From JADGHE01 sp035716025 (GTDB lineage: Bacteria; Pseudomonadota; Alphaproteobacteria; Rhizobiales; Xanthobacteraceae): a stretch of 64,000 nt of DNA. This document shows, one piece after another, positions 1 to 10,320 of the stretch. The stretch is from assembly GCA_035716025.1 (NCBI GenBank), contig DASTKH010000047.1:76131-140130 (forward strand), read 5' to 3'. Numbering within the stretch: the stretch's first letter is position 1; every line of letters starts with the position of its first letter. The position numbers and the translations under genes are program-made. Under the pieces are notes generated by a model that was not told the origin of the DNA, searched no databases, and saw nothing but the letters and a program-made list of their open reading frames with translations.

Positions 1-82
1 CTCGACGCTCTCGGCGAATGGCGGCCAGGTAATGGTATAGTCCGGCGTCGGCTTCTCGCCGCCGCGGACACGGCGCGGCGGC
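1..82. other. Left edge, no complete gene
   Basis: This stretch lies downstream of moaB. On the minus strand one frame stays open to the window edge and ends with a protein-like run (KPTPDYTITWPPFAESVE). It could be the 5' end of a further minus-strand gene following moaB. No start codon with a ribosome binding site is visible, so I do not call a CDS. Confidence 0.3.
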
Positions 83-646
83 TCACACCGTCGCGCCCCG
101 CGCCTTGGGGCGGCGCAGATGCTCCTCGAGCCGCGGCATCAACTCGACGAAATTGCAGGGCCGGGTACGATAATCGAGCTGATGCACGAGGATTTCGTCC
201 CAGGCGTCGCGGCAGGCGCCCGGCGAGCCCGGCAGACAGAAGATGAAGGTCGCGTTGGCGAGGCCCGCCGTCGCACGCGACTGAATCGTCGAGACGCCGA
301 TTTTCGGATAGCTGAGGAGGTGGAAGAGGGTCGAAAATCCTTCCATCCGCTTCTCGAACAGCGGTTCGATCGCCTCCGGCGTGACGTCGCGGCCGGTGAA
401 GCCGGTCCCGCCGGTGGTGATCACGACCTCGACCGCGGGATCGTCGATCCACCGCTTCACCCGATCGCGGATCGCCGCGACCTCATCCGGAACGATCGCG
501 CGGTCGGCGAGGGCGTGCCCGGCCCTTTCGAGCCGTTCGACCAAGGTCGCGCCCGATTTGTCGTCTGCGAGATCGCGCGTGTCGGACACGGTGAGCACCG
601 CGATCTTCAGCGGGATGAACGGGCGGCTTTCGTCGATACCGGGCAT
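83..646 (-). CDS. moaB: Molybdenum cofactor biosynthesis protein B (MoaB/MogA family)
   Basis: This 187-residue cytosolic protein belongs to the MoCF-binding family that binds and adenylylates molybdopterin during molybdenum cofactor assembly. The family core is clear: SDTRD at 21-25, the TTGGTG substrate loop at about 77-82 followed by TGRDVTPEA, and LPGSPGA at about 138-144. Length is normal for MoaB. The ATG is preceded by a strong AGGAGGG. A metallopeptidase gene lies 21 bp upstream on the same strand, so the two may be cotranscribed, although no functional link is known. No other cofactor gene is nearby, which is common for moaB in Hyphomicrobiales. Confidence 0.93.
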   Translation of the reverse strand: MPGIDESRPFIPLKIAVLTVSDTRDLADDKSGATLVERLERAGHALADRAIVPDEVAAIRDRVKRWIDDPAVEVVITTGGTGFTGRDVTPEAIEPLFEKRMEGFSTLFHLLSYPKIGVSTIQSRATAGLANATFIFCLPGSPGACRDAWDEILVHQLDYRTRPCNFVELMPRLEEHLRRPKARGATV

Positions 647-667
647 TCGGGCCCTCCTCGTTCGTGT

Positions 668-1594
668 TCAAAGGCGCGCGGAGGGGCTGAAGGTGTTGCA
701 GGCCTCGATCGTGCCGTGCTGGAAGCCCTTCAGGAACCAACGCTTGCGCTGCTCGGCGGAACCGTGGGTGAAGGCGTCCGGCACGACGTGGCCGCGCGCG
801 CGCTTCTGCAGCGTGTCGTCGCCGATTGCGGAAGCCGTCTGCAGCGCCGCATCAACATCGCCGGGCTCCAGGAAATCCGGCTTGCGTTGCGACTGCAGAT
901 AGCTCCGCTCGTGATTGGCCCAGAGCCCGGCGAAGCAATCGGCCTGCAGTTCGACCCGCACCTGCAGCCGGTTCGCTTCCACGCGATCGAGCCCGCGCTG
1001 CATCTCCTGCACTTTCGGCAGAATGCCGAGCAGATTCTGCACGTGATGGCCGAACTCGTGGCCGATGACATAGGCCTGCGAGAAGCGGCATGCCGATTTG
1101 CTCTGGCAGCCGCGGAAGCGCGTCTCGATCTCGCGGAAAAAGGATGTGTCGAGATAGATGCGCTCATCGCGCGGGCAGTAGAACGGACCCATGGCGGAGA
1201 CCGCCTGTCCGCAACCCGAAACGGTCGCGCCGGCAAACAGCACGAGCCGCGGCCGGCGATAGCTGCGATTGTATTTCGTGAAAATTTCCCGCCAGCGGTC
1301 CTGGTTCTCCCCGAGCACGGCGGCGACGAAGTCGCCGGCTTCGTCCTTGGGAGCCGCGGTCCTGCCGCGCGGCGGCTGATAGGGCTGGTGATAGCTTGAG
1401 CCGCCGCCGCTCAGCAGTTCAGCGCCGCCGATCAACAGCCGCGGGTCGATGCCGAGCGCCCAGCCGAGGAGTCCCAGCACAACGACCGTGCCGATGCCGA
1501 GTCCGCCGGGACCTCCCGGCAGGCTCATTCCCCCGCCGCCGTCCTCGCGACGATCCTCGATGTCGTCGCTGCGGCGGAAATCATCATACCGCAT
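668..1594 (-). CDS. Neutral zinc metallopeptidase, YpfJ family
   Basis: This 308-residue protein has a short polar, glycine-rich N-terminus, one hydrophobic anchor at about 31-50, and a C-terminal metallopeptidase domain. The zinc signature HEFGHH sits at 179-184, preceded by the family-typical FYCPRDERIYLDT segment. The domain probably faces the periplasm behind the membrane anchor. The family (COG2321, YpfJ) is widespread but its substrate is unknown. The ATG has AGGAGAG 8 bp upstream. It diverges from ccrM across a 256-bp intergenic region that must hold promoters for both genes. Confidence 0.88.
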   Translation of the reverse strand: MRYDDFRRSDDIEDRREDGGGGMSLPGGPGGLGIGTVVVLGLLGWALGIDPRLLIGGAELLSGGGSSYHQPYQPPRGRTAAPKDEAGDFVAAVLGENQDRWREIFTKYNRSYRRPRLVLFAGATVSGCGQAVSAMGPFYCPRDERIYLDTSFFREIETRFRGCQSKSACRFSQAYVIGHEFGHHVQNLLGILPKVQEMQRGLDRVEANRLQVRVELQADCFAGLWANHERSYLQSQRKPDFLEPGDVDAALQTASAIGDDTLQKRARGHVVPDAFTHGSAEQRKRWFLKGFQHGTIEACNTFSPSARL

Positions 1595-1850
1595 TCACCT
1601 CTCCTCTTGGGCCGGCCGGGCGGGGCTTTAAGCGATTTTCGTCGAGACCGCACGCCGAGTCCACGCCAACCGCTAACGCTTTCTTCACGATTCGCCCGCG
1701 CCGCACCGAGCCGCATTTTCGCGGACGTTCTGCCGTCAAAATTGTCGCGGATTTAAGTCGTTCTTTACCCGCGCCCGACATGATGGCCGCCGTCGGTTGA
1801 AGGTCTCGCGTCGCCGACTTCGCAGCCCAGAGTATCCAGAGTCTCTGCGT
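1595..1850. promoter_or_regulatory. Divergent promoter region with CtrA-like box and GANTC sites
   Basis: This region separates the metallopeptidase and ccrM. A near-consensus CtrA box (TTAA, 7-nt spacer gtcgttc, then TTTAC; consensus TTAA-N7-TTAAC) lies at 1753-1768, about 83 bp before the ccrM ATG. A further isolated TTAA is at 1628-1631. GANTC sites, the target of CcrM itself, occur at 1657-1661, 1689-1693 and 1839-1843, and another lies just inside the gene at 1902-1906. In Caulobacter, CtrA and GANTC methylation control ccrM. The same wiring is inferred here. Confidence 0.5.
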
Positions 1851-2987
1851 ATGGGTGTGTCGCGTCGCGGGGCGTCCGTCAGGACGCCCCGCTCGTTCGA
1901 AGAGTCGCAGCCGGGCCACGTTCTCGTGGGCGACTGTGTCGCCGAAATGGCGCAGCTTCCCGCGTCTTCGGTCGATCTCGTCTTCGCTGATCCGCCGTAC
2001 AATCTGCAGCTGCGCGGCGACCTCAAGCGCCCCGACGATTCGCGCGTGGACGCCGTCGACGAGGAGTGGGACCGCTTCGCGAGCTTCGAGCATTACGACG
2101 CCTTCACGCGCGCGTGGCTGATCGCCTGCCGCAGGCTCATGAAGCCGAACGCGACGCTCTGGGTCATCGGCTCCTATCACAACATCTTTCGCGTCGGCGC
2201 GATCATGCAGGATCTCGGCTTCTGGATCCTCAACGACGTAGTCTGGCGCAAGACAAACCCGATGCCGAACTTCCGCGGCCGTCGCTTCACCAATGCGCAT
2301 GAGACCCTGATCTGGGCGGCGCGCGATGCGGAGAGCCGCAAATACACGTTCAACTACGAGGCTCTCAAGGCCGGCAATGACGACGTGCAGATGCGGTCCG
2401 ACTGGCTTATTCCGCTCTGCACGGGCGAGGAACGGCTGAAGGACGCCGCCGGCAAGAAGCTGCATCCGACGCAGAAGCCCGAGGCGCTGCTCGCCCGGGT
2501 GCTGCTCGCCGCCTCGCGCCCCGGCGATGTGATCCTCGATCCGTTCCTCGGCACCGGAACGAGCGCGGCCGTGGCCAAGAAGCTGCGCCGGCGCTTCATC
2601 GGCATCGAGCGCGATGCGGCTTATGCCGAAGCGGCGAAGCGCCGCATCGCGGCCGCAGAGGCTTTGCCCGAAGCGGCGCTGGCGCCGTTCGTCACCGCCC
2701 GCGAGGCCCCGCGCGTGCCGTTTTCCGCCCTGGTGGAGCGGGGAATCCTGGGCCCGGGCCAGCGGCTCGTTGACGCCAAACGCCGGCACTCCGCCATGGT
2801 GCGGGCCGACGGCAGCATCGACCTCAACGGCACGGTGGGCTCGATCCACCGCATCGGCGCGCTCGCGCAAGGGCTCGAGGCTTGCAACGGCTGGAGCTAC
2901 TGGCATGTCGAAACGCCGCAGGGCCTGACCCCGATCGACGCGTTGCGCGCGCGCATGCGTGCCGAGATGGCAATCGCCGCGGAGTAG
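1851..2987 (+). CDS. ccrM: Cell-cycle DNA adenine methyltransferase CcrM (GANTC)
   Basis: This 378-residue protein methylates adenine in GANTC, the cell-cycle methylation mark of Alphaproteobacteria. It is a beta-class enzyme: the catalytic DPPY is at 47-50 and the AdoMet motif DPFLGTGT at about 230-237. Blocks between them are near-identical to CcrM (IGSYHNIFRVG, LGFWILNDVVWRK, NPMPNF, QMRSDW.IPLC). The C-terminal extension needed for specific DNA binding is present (SIHRIGALAQG, ACNGWSYWH). An in-frame TTG lies upstream at 1797, but the ATG at 1851 fits family length. The ribosome binding site is weak. The gene converges on ppdK. Confidence 0.95.
   Translation: MGVSRRGASVRTPRSFEESQPGHVLVGDCVAEMAQLPASSVDLVFADPPYNLQLRGDLKRPDDSRVDAVDEEWDRFASFEHYDAFTRAWLIACRRLMKPNATLWVIGSYHNIFRVGAIMQDLGFWILNDVVWRKTNPMPNFRGRRFTNAHETLIWAARDAESRKYTFNYEALKAGNDDVQMRSDWLIPLCTGEERLKDAAGKKLHPTQKPEALLARVLLAASRPGDVILDPFLGTGTSAAVAKKLRRRFIGIERDAAYAEAAKRRIAAAEALPEAALAPFVTAREAPRVPFSALVERGILGPGQRLVDAKRRHSAMVRADGSIDLNGTVGSIHRIGALAQGLEACNGWSYWHVETPQGLTPIDALRARMRAEMAIAAE
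1867..1892 (+). repeat. Perfect 11-bp stem-loop in the start of ccrM
   Basis: The arms GCGGGGCGTCC and GGACGCCCCGC flank the 4-nt loop GTCA. The stem starts 16 nt after the ccrM ATG, inside poorly conserved N-terminal codons. In mRNA this very stable hairpin would sit within or just beyond the ribosome footprint. It has no T-tract, so it is not a standard terminator. Confidence 0.6.
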
Positions 2988-3120
2988 GCCCGGCGACCCG
3001 CGACGCGCGCGACCGCCGCTTCGTCCTGATCCGCCCCGGCCGTGTTTGGCCTCTCGCCCCCTCACCCGGCCCCCACCAGAAAGAGGGTTCTTCCCTGCGG
3101 CGCCGCCCGGCCTTCCCGCC

Positions 3121-5799
<2,679 letters not shown>

Positions 5800-5921
5800 A
5801 CGTCAGATGCCTCGTCTTGGGATGCCGCCCGGTGCGCCCCGAGCGGCATGCCGGTCTTGGCGCGTTTTGGCCGGCATTTCAACCGGTATGGGGATGTGTG
5901 TGGCGGCGGCAGCTCCGCGCG

Positions 5922-6062
5922 CTAGTGGTTCACCAGCCCGGCAATTCCGACAACAATCAGGTAAATCGCGACGATGTAATTAAGCAGGCGCGGCATCACG
6001 AGGATCAGGATGCCGGCAGCGAGAGCGACCAAGGGTTGCATGTTGGCGAGATTGACGGTCAC
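5922..6062 (-). CDS. DUF3096 small membrane protein
   Basis: This 46-codon gene encodes a single hydrophobic hairpin. It contains PLVALAAGILILVMPRLLN followed by YIVAIYLIVVGIAGLV, the near-invariant pattern of DUF3096 mini-proteins. Two short membrane-spanning stretches are separated by PRLLN. I chose the GTG at 6062, which has GGAG about 10 nt upstream; an in-frame ATG at 6040 would give 39 residues. The gene lies 122 bp upstream of ppdK on the same strand. Function is unknown. Two-helix members of this size are probably inner-membrane proteins. Confidence 0.75.
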   Translation of the reverse strand: MTVNLANMQPLVALAAGILILVMPRLLNYIVAIYLIVVGIAGLVNH

Positions 6063-6200
6063 GAGACGGGCTCCGGGCCAAAGCCCGCCGCGGAAACGCG
6101 GCGAGTCGGGTACATGTTCCGGCCGGCAACCGAAGCGGGCGGGGTCGCGGGCCGCGCCGCATCATGATAGCAAGCAAGAAAAGCCAGCGAGGAGCCTCTC

Positions 6201-7097
6201 ATGCCGATGACGCCACGCGAACGCCTTCCCTATTCCGCCATCGTCGACCGCCCGCCGCTGAAGCTGCCGGGCGATGCCCGGGTGGTGGTGTGGACGATCG
6301 TGAATCTCGAGTCCTGGAGCATCGAGCGGCCCATGCCGCGCGTCGTGCTGACCCCGCCCATGGGGCAGCCCCAGCTTCCCGACGCGCCGAACTGGGCCTG
6401 GCACGAATACGGGATGCGGGTGGGCGTCTGGCGCTTCTTCGAACTGTTCGACGAATTGGGAATCAAGGCGTCGGCGGCGGTCAACGGCCAGATGTGCGAG
6501 CACTATCCGCGCATCGCCCAGGCGCTCAAGGAACGCGGCTGGGAGTTCATGCCGCACGGCTACGAGCAGCGGCCGATGCAGACAGTCGAGGATCAGCCGG
6601 CCGCCATCCGCCGCGCCATCGAAGCGATCGAGAAGGCGAGCGGCGAAAGGCCGATCGGCTGGCTCGCCCCCGGCATGAGCCAGACGCTCGAGACGCCCGA
6701 CTACCTCGCGGCCGCCGGGTTCAAATACACCGGCGACTATGTTCATGACGACGAGCCTTCGATCTGCGAGACGGAGCACGGCCGGCTCGTGACGCTGCCT
6801 TACACCTTCGACATGAATGACATCACCATCATGTCGCTGCAGCACCACGAGGGCCGGCATTTCTATGAGCGGGGCGTGGACCAGTTCGAGCGGCTCTACA
6901 AGGAAGGGGCCAAGCGCGCGAAAATCATGCCGATCCCGCTGCACGCCTATCTTTCGGGGCAGCCGCACCGGATCGTCCATCTCGAACGGCTCTACCGCTA
7001 CATGCACGGCAGGCCGGGCGTCCTGTTCTGGACCGGCGCGCAAATCTACGACTGGTTCGTCAAACAGGGCGGCCTCGAACAGGGCCTCGCCGCCTGA
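6201..7097 (+). CDS. Polysaccharide deacetylase family protein, PuuE-like
   Basis: This 298-residue protein has the NodB/polysaccharide-deacetylase fold in its PuuE-like variant (YGMRVGVWRFFELFDELGI, CEHYPRIAQALKERGWEFMPHG). The canonical TFDDG metal motif is replaced by IVNLES, as in PuuE allantoinases and related amidohydrolases, so the usual Asp-His-His zinc triad is incomplete. The substrate is probably an N-acyl or cyclic amide rather than chitin or peptidoglycan. There is no signal peptide, so it is cytosolic. The start has AGGAG 8 nt upstream. It converges with maleylacetate reductase 19 bp away, leaving no room for a long terminator. Confidence 0.8.
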   Translation: MPMTPRERLPYSAIVDRPPLKLPGDARVVVWTIVNLESWSIERPMPRVVLTPPMGQPQLPDAPNWAWHEYGMRVGVWRFFELFDELGIKASAAVNGQMCEHYPRIAQALKERGWEFMPHGYEQRPMQTVEDQPAAIRRAIEAIEKASGERPIGWLAPGMSQTLETPDYLAAAGFKYTGDYVHDDEPSICETEHGRLVTLPYTFDMNDITIMSLQHHEGRHFYERGVDQFERLYKEGAKRAKIMPIPLHAYLSGQPHRIVHLERLYRYMHGRPGVLFWTGAQIYDWFVKQGGLEQGLAA

Positions 7098-7116
7098 CGG
7101 CCGGCCCGCATCGCGT

Positions 7117-8157
7117 TCAGAACGCCGCTTCGAGAATCGCCAGCGCGTCGTCCTTGGCGACGGCGCGCGGCGCGCGAATGCCGAGCGCGGCGACCTCCTC
7201 CGCGGCGCGGGCGCATTTTTCGCGGGGAAGCCCGAGCGCGCTGAGCCGCTTGCGGATGGGAAAGCCGGCCACCAGCGCGGCAAGCGCCTCCGCCGGATCG
7301 CGGCCGCCGAACAGGCCGGCGAGCCGTTCCCGCGCCGCAGGCGCGGCGGCGAGATTGAACCGCGCAACATGCGGCAGGATGACGGCGTGCGTTTCGGCGT
7401 GCGGCAGGCCGGAACCGCCGAGCACATGCGCGAGCTTGTGGTGGAGGCCGCTTGCGCCCGCGAGGGCGCCGGCCGCAAGCCAGGCTGCCGCCAGACAGTC
7501 GGCGCGCGCCGCGCGGTCTTCTCCGTCCGCAACGGCCCGCGGCAACCGGTGCACAAAGAGCCGCAGAGCCTCGACGGCGCAGGCGACGCCGAACGGCGTC
7601 GCATCGGGGGCCCACATCGCCTCGACGCAATGCGCGACGGCGTTCAGACCGCTTGCCGCCGTCACGGCCGGCGGCAGGCCGAGCGTTAGGTCCGGGTCGT
7701 AGATCACGGTTTTCGGTCGCACCTGCGGGTCGCGACGCACGTGCTTCCGCTCGCCCTCGCTCAGGCCGAAGATCATGGTGCCTTCCGAGCCCGAATAGGT
7801 GGTCGGGATCGCGAGAATCGGCAGGCCTGTCGCGTGAGCGATCGCCTTGGCAAGGCCGATCGCCGAACCGCCGCCGACGGCCACGAGTCCGTCGGCTTCG
7901 GCCGCCTTCGCCGCCGCAACGCCCTTGGCGGCGACGGCGGTCGGCACATGGATCACCGCCTCTGCGCACAGGCCTGCGGCGCGTTTGCCGAGCTTGTCGA
8001 GCACCCGCCGCCCGAGCCGCGCGCCGCTTCCGGGCGTTGCGACGACGAGCGCACGCCCCATGCCCAGCCGTTCGGCCTCGCCGGCGGTCTCGGCGAACGC
8101 GCCGGGAGCGAACACAATGCGTTGCGCCGGAACGTCGTGCGTGAAGGCGGCCGTCAT
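7117..8157 (-). CDS. Maleylacetate reductase (iron-containing alcohol dehydrogenase family)
   Basis: This 346-residue protein reduces maleylacetate to 3-oxoadipate with NAD(P)H, a late step in degradation of hydroxyquinol, resorcinol or chloroaromatics. The nucleotide loop GGGSAIGLAKA begins at 95, TTYSGSE is at about 119-125, and the family-specific region GLNAVAHCVEA (170-180) and HHKLAHVLGG with LPHAETH (239-257) supplies the conserved histidines. The start has a good AGGAGAAGG. No ring-cleavage dioxygenase lies nearby, so the pathway is incomplete here. The LysR gene 42 bp upstream on the same strand is a plausible regulator. Confidence 0.87.
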   Translation of the reverse strand: MTAAFTHDVPAQRIVFAPGAFAETAGEAERLGMGRALVVATPGSGARLGRRVLDKLGKRAAGLCAEAVIHVPTAVAAKGVAAAKAAEADGLVAVGGGSAIGLAKAIAHATGLPILAIPTTYSGSEGTMIFGLSEGERKHVRRDPQVRPKTVIYDPDLTLGLPPAVTAASGLNAVAHCVEAMWAPDATPFGVACAVEALRLFVHRLPRAVADGEDRAARADCLAAAWLAAGALAGASGLHHKLAHVLGGSGLPHAETHAVILPHVARFNLAAAPAARERLAGLFGGRDPAEALAALVAGFPIRKRLSALGLPREKCARAAEEVAALGIRAPRAVAKDDALAILEAAF

Positions 8158-8199
8158 GACCCTTCTCCTGCTAAAGCGTCGCCTGCACGCACGGCGTCG

Positions 8200-9084
8200 C
8201 TATTCGGCGGCCTCGCGGCTTGTTCCCGACAGGTTGTCCAGCGACGAGATGATGTGGCCGGCGAGCGCATCGGTGAGGGCCGACGTGCCGTGGGGGTTGC
8301 GGACGAGGCCCACGCGGCATGGCGGCAGATCGGGAAAGCCTTCGCTCGGGGTCAGCACACGCATGCCCGGACGCAGGCCCGATTCCGGAGAGACCGAGAC
8401 CGCAAGGCCCGCCAGCACGGCGGCGCGGATCGCCCCGGCATTGCCGCTGCAGAAGGCGATGCGATAGGCGCGGCCGATGCCGTCGAGCCGCTCGGTGGCA
8501 GCGCGGCGCCAAGCACAGGTCGGACGGGAGAGCGCGAGCGGAAGCACCTCCTCCATGTGCGTCGCGTGGCGGCTCGAGGTCACCCAGAGCAGCCGCTCCT
8601 GCCGGAAGGTCTCGTTGACGCGGTTGCTCTCCGTCGCGGTTACGATGGCGAGGTCGACCTCGCCGGCCTCGATGCGCTTGATGAGGTCGACGGACTCCTC
8701 GCAAATGACGGTGAATTCCACGCCCGGATAGGCCCGCGAGAACCGCGCCATGATCTCGGGCAGGTAACGGTCGGCATAATCGTCGGGCACGCCGAGCCGC
8801 ACCCGCCCGCTGAGGTCCCGGTCATTGAAGGCGGCAAGCGCCTCGATGTTGAGCTTGATGATACGACGCGCGTAGTCGAGGAGCCGGTCGCCGTCTTCGG
8901 TCAATTTGGACGCGCGGCCGTCCCGCGCGAAAATCGGCCGCCCGACCCGCTCCTCGAGCCGCTTCATCTGCATTGAAACGGCCGACTGCGTCTTGTGCAC
9001 AAGTTCGGCCGCACGGGTGAAGCTGCCGGTCTCCGCGATGGCCAGGAAGGTCCTCAAATGATCAACGTCAATCAGCGCGGTCAT
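8200..9084 (-). CDS. LysR-family transcriptional regulator
   Basis: This 294-residue regulator has an N-terminal winged helix (HLRTFLAIAETGSFTRAAE, then QSAVSMQMKRLE) and a periplasmic-binding-like effector domain. The longest frame begins at a GTG at 9114, but the ATG at 9084, preceded by GGAG, gives a normal N-terminus (MTALIDVDHLRTF). It is probably cotranscribed with maleylacetate reductase and diverges from a DUF1127 gene over a region containing a dyad. The effector is unknown. The orientation suggests autoregulation and control of the DUF1127 gene. Confidence 0.9.
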   Translation of the reverse strand: MTALIDVDHLRTFLAIAETGSFTRAAELVHKTQSAVSMQMKRLEERVGRPIFARDGRASKLTEDGDRLLDYARRIIKLNIEALAAFNDRDLSGRVRLGVPDDYADRYLPEIMARFSRAYPGVEFTVICEESVDLIKRIEAGEVDLAIVTATESNRVNETFRQERLLWVTSSRHATHMEEVLPLALSRPTCAWRRAATERLDGIGRAYRIAFCSGNAGAIRAAVLAGLAVSVSPESGLRPGMRVLTPSEGFPDLPPCRVGLVRNPHGTSALTDALAGHIISSLDNLSGTSREAAE

Positions 9085-9118
9085 GGGTGCATCTCCGGCC
9101 AATAACATCATCACTCGT

Positions 9119-9157
9119 GATTGGTTATATTAGAAACATTCGTTTCACTAATCAATC
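9119..9157. promoter_or_regulatory. Nested dyad, candidate LysR operator
   Basis: The outer arms GATTGGTTA (9119-9127) and TAATCAATC (9149-9157) match at 8 of 9 positions. The inner arms GAAAC (9133-9137) and GTTTC (9142-9146) are perfect, with a 4-nt spacer. The patch is strongly AT-rich in a GC-rich genome. It lies 35 bp upstream of the lysR ATG and about 110 bp upstream of the DUF1127 gene. It is well placed to bind the LysR protein. Confidence 0.5.
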
Positions 9158-9267
9158 TGCAGGCCCCATATTCCGGCCGTCCCACAAAGCGGGCGGGCTT
9201 TCCGGGTGTCTGTGCGGGCTGCCGGGCACCAGGATCACTCCCGTCTTCGCAACTCAGGGAGAATCCC

Positions 9268-9654
9268 ATGTCCTCCGTTACGGTGCGCGCTTTTGTTCCC
9301 GCCGGCTTCGGCCGGGTTGCCGGCCTTGCGGGCGCCGTGGCGCGCCGCCTTGCCGCGATTGGTCGCGCATTCCATCACCGCCGGGAGCTCGCGGCGCTGG
9401 CCGCATTCGACGATCGCATGCTGGCGGATATCGGCCTCACCAGGGGTGACATTCGCGATGCGGTCGCCCAGCTCCCCTGGCACGACCCAACCGAGGTCCT
9501 GACCACCCGGGCGGACGAGCGGCGCCGGGCGCGGCGCCAGACCGCTGCCGAGCGGTGCGCCCCGGATCGCGCCGTCCTGGACGCTCCGCCGACTGCTCCG
9601 GAAATCGACGCCTGGTCCAGTGCGCAGTTTCCGGCTCGCAGCCGGTACTACTGA
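9268..9654 (+). CDS. DUF1127 domain protein with long C-terminal tail
   Basis: This 128-residue, arginine-rich protein contains the short DUF1127 helix pair (RRELAALAAFDDRMLADIGL, then TRGDIRDAV) in its centre. The N-terminal part is hydrophobic-basic and the unusual 50-residue tail is Arg/Ala/Pro-rich. Typical DUF1127 proteins are 45-90 residues; members have been linked to RNA turnover, phosphate and stress adaptation in Rhizobiales. The ATG at 9268 has AGGGAGAA upstream and is preferred over an open frame starting at 9121 inside the operator. A strong terminator follows. Confidence 0.8.
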   Translation: MSSVTVRAFVPAGFGRVAGLAGAVARRLAAIGRAFHHRRELAALAAFDDRMLADIGLTRGDIRDAVAQLPWHDPTEVLTTRADERRRARRQTAAERCAPDRAVLDAPPTAPEIDAWSSAQFPARSRYY

Positions 9655-9725
9655 GCCGGACGCCGCGTTTGCCTGTCTGCCGGCCTTCGCCCGCGCACAC
9701 CCCCGCCACGCGCGCCGAAGGCGAA

Positions 9726-9762
9726 AGAGCCCGCCGGCCCCCCACCGGCGGGCTCTCATTTT
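9726..9762 (+). terminator. Rho-independent terminator after the DUF1127 gene
   Basis: A perfect 12-bp stem (AGAGCCCGCCGG with CCGGCGGGCTCT) encloses the loop CCCCCCA and is followed by CATTTT. It ends the plus-strand DUF1127 transcript. It could also act weakly on the opposing DUF1178 transcript. Confidence 0.85.
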
Positions 9763-9840
9763 CGTACCGCTTCTGCTATGGGGCCCAAGCGCGGCCGCCA
9801 GCCGCCGCCGAAAGCCGCAGGCGGCAGATGTTGCCGCGCC

Positions 9841-10320
9841 TCAGTTGCAGTCTTCGGGCAGAATCGGCAGCGGATGAAACTCGATGCCTTCCTCGCGGAG
9901 CTGCCTTGCGTCCTCGGGAGAAGCCTCGCCGTAAATCGACCGGTGCTCGATCTCGCCGTAGTGCATCTTGCGGGCTTCTTCGGGAAAGCGCTTGCCGACG
10001 TAATCCGCATTGCGGATCAGGTGCTCCCGCAGCTCCTTGAGCTTGGTGCGAAATTCGCGCTCCTGCGGCGACAGCAGCGCAACCGGCCCCGCGGCCTCGG
10101 GCGCCTCGGGCGCAGAGCCCGGCTCGGCGGAGGTCGCAGTGCCCACGCCCTTCTCGGTGCGGGCGAGCTGCGGCGTCATCAACGCCTTCTCGACCTTCGT
10201 GATGCCGCACGACGGGCAGGCCACGAGCCCGCGTTTGGCCTGCCTGTCATAGGCCGCCGAGCTTTGGAACCAGCTTTCGAATTCATGGCCCTTGGCACAG
10301 ACCAGTGCGTAACGGATCAC
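9841..10320 (-). CDS. DUF1178 family protein
   Basis: This 159-residue cytosolic protein has an N-terminal zinc-ribbon-like region (Cys8, His12, Cys35 and Cys38 in ALVCAKGHEFESWF and ACPSCG). A variable Ala/Pro/Glu linker follows, then a conserved helical C-terminus (PEEARKMHYGE, EHRSIYGEA, EGIEFHPLP). This architecture defines DUF1178, an alphaproteobacterial family of unknown function. I chose the GTG at 10320, which overlaps the stop of the upstream amidase gene as GTGA, indicating translational coupling. The longer open frame upstream is a shadow of the amidase gene. Confidence 0.85.
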   Translation of the reverse strand: MIRYALVCAKGHEFESWFQSSAAYDRQAKRGLVACPSCGITKVEKALMTPQLARTEKGVGTATSAEPGSAPEAPEAAGPVALLSPQEREFRTKLKELREHLIRNADYVGKRFPEEARKMHYGEIEHRSIYGEASPEDARQLREEGIEFHPLPILPEDCN

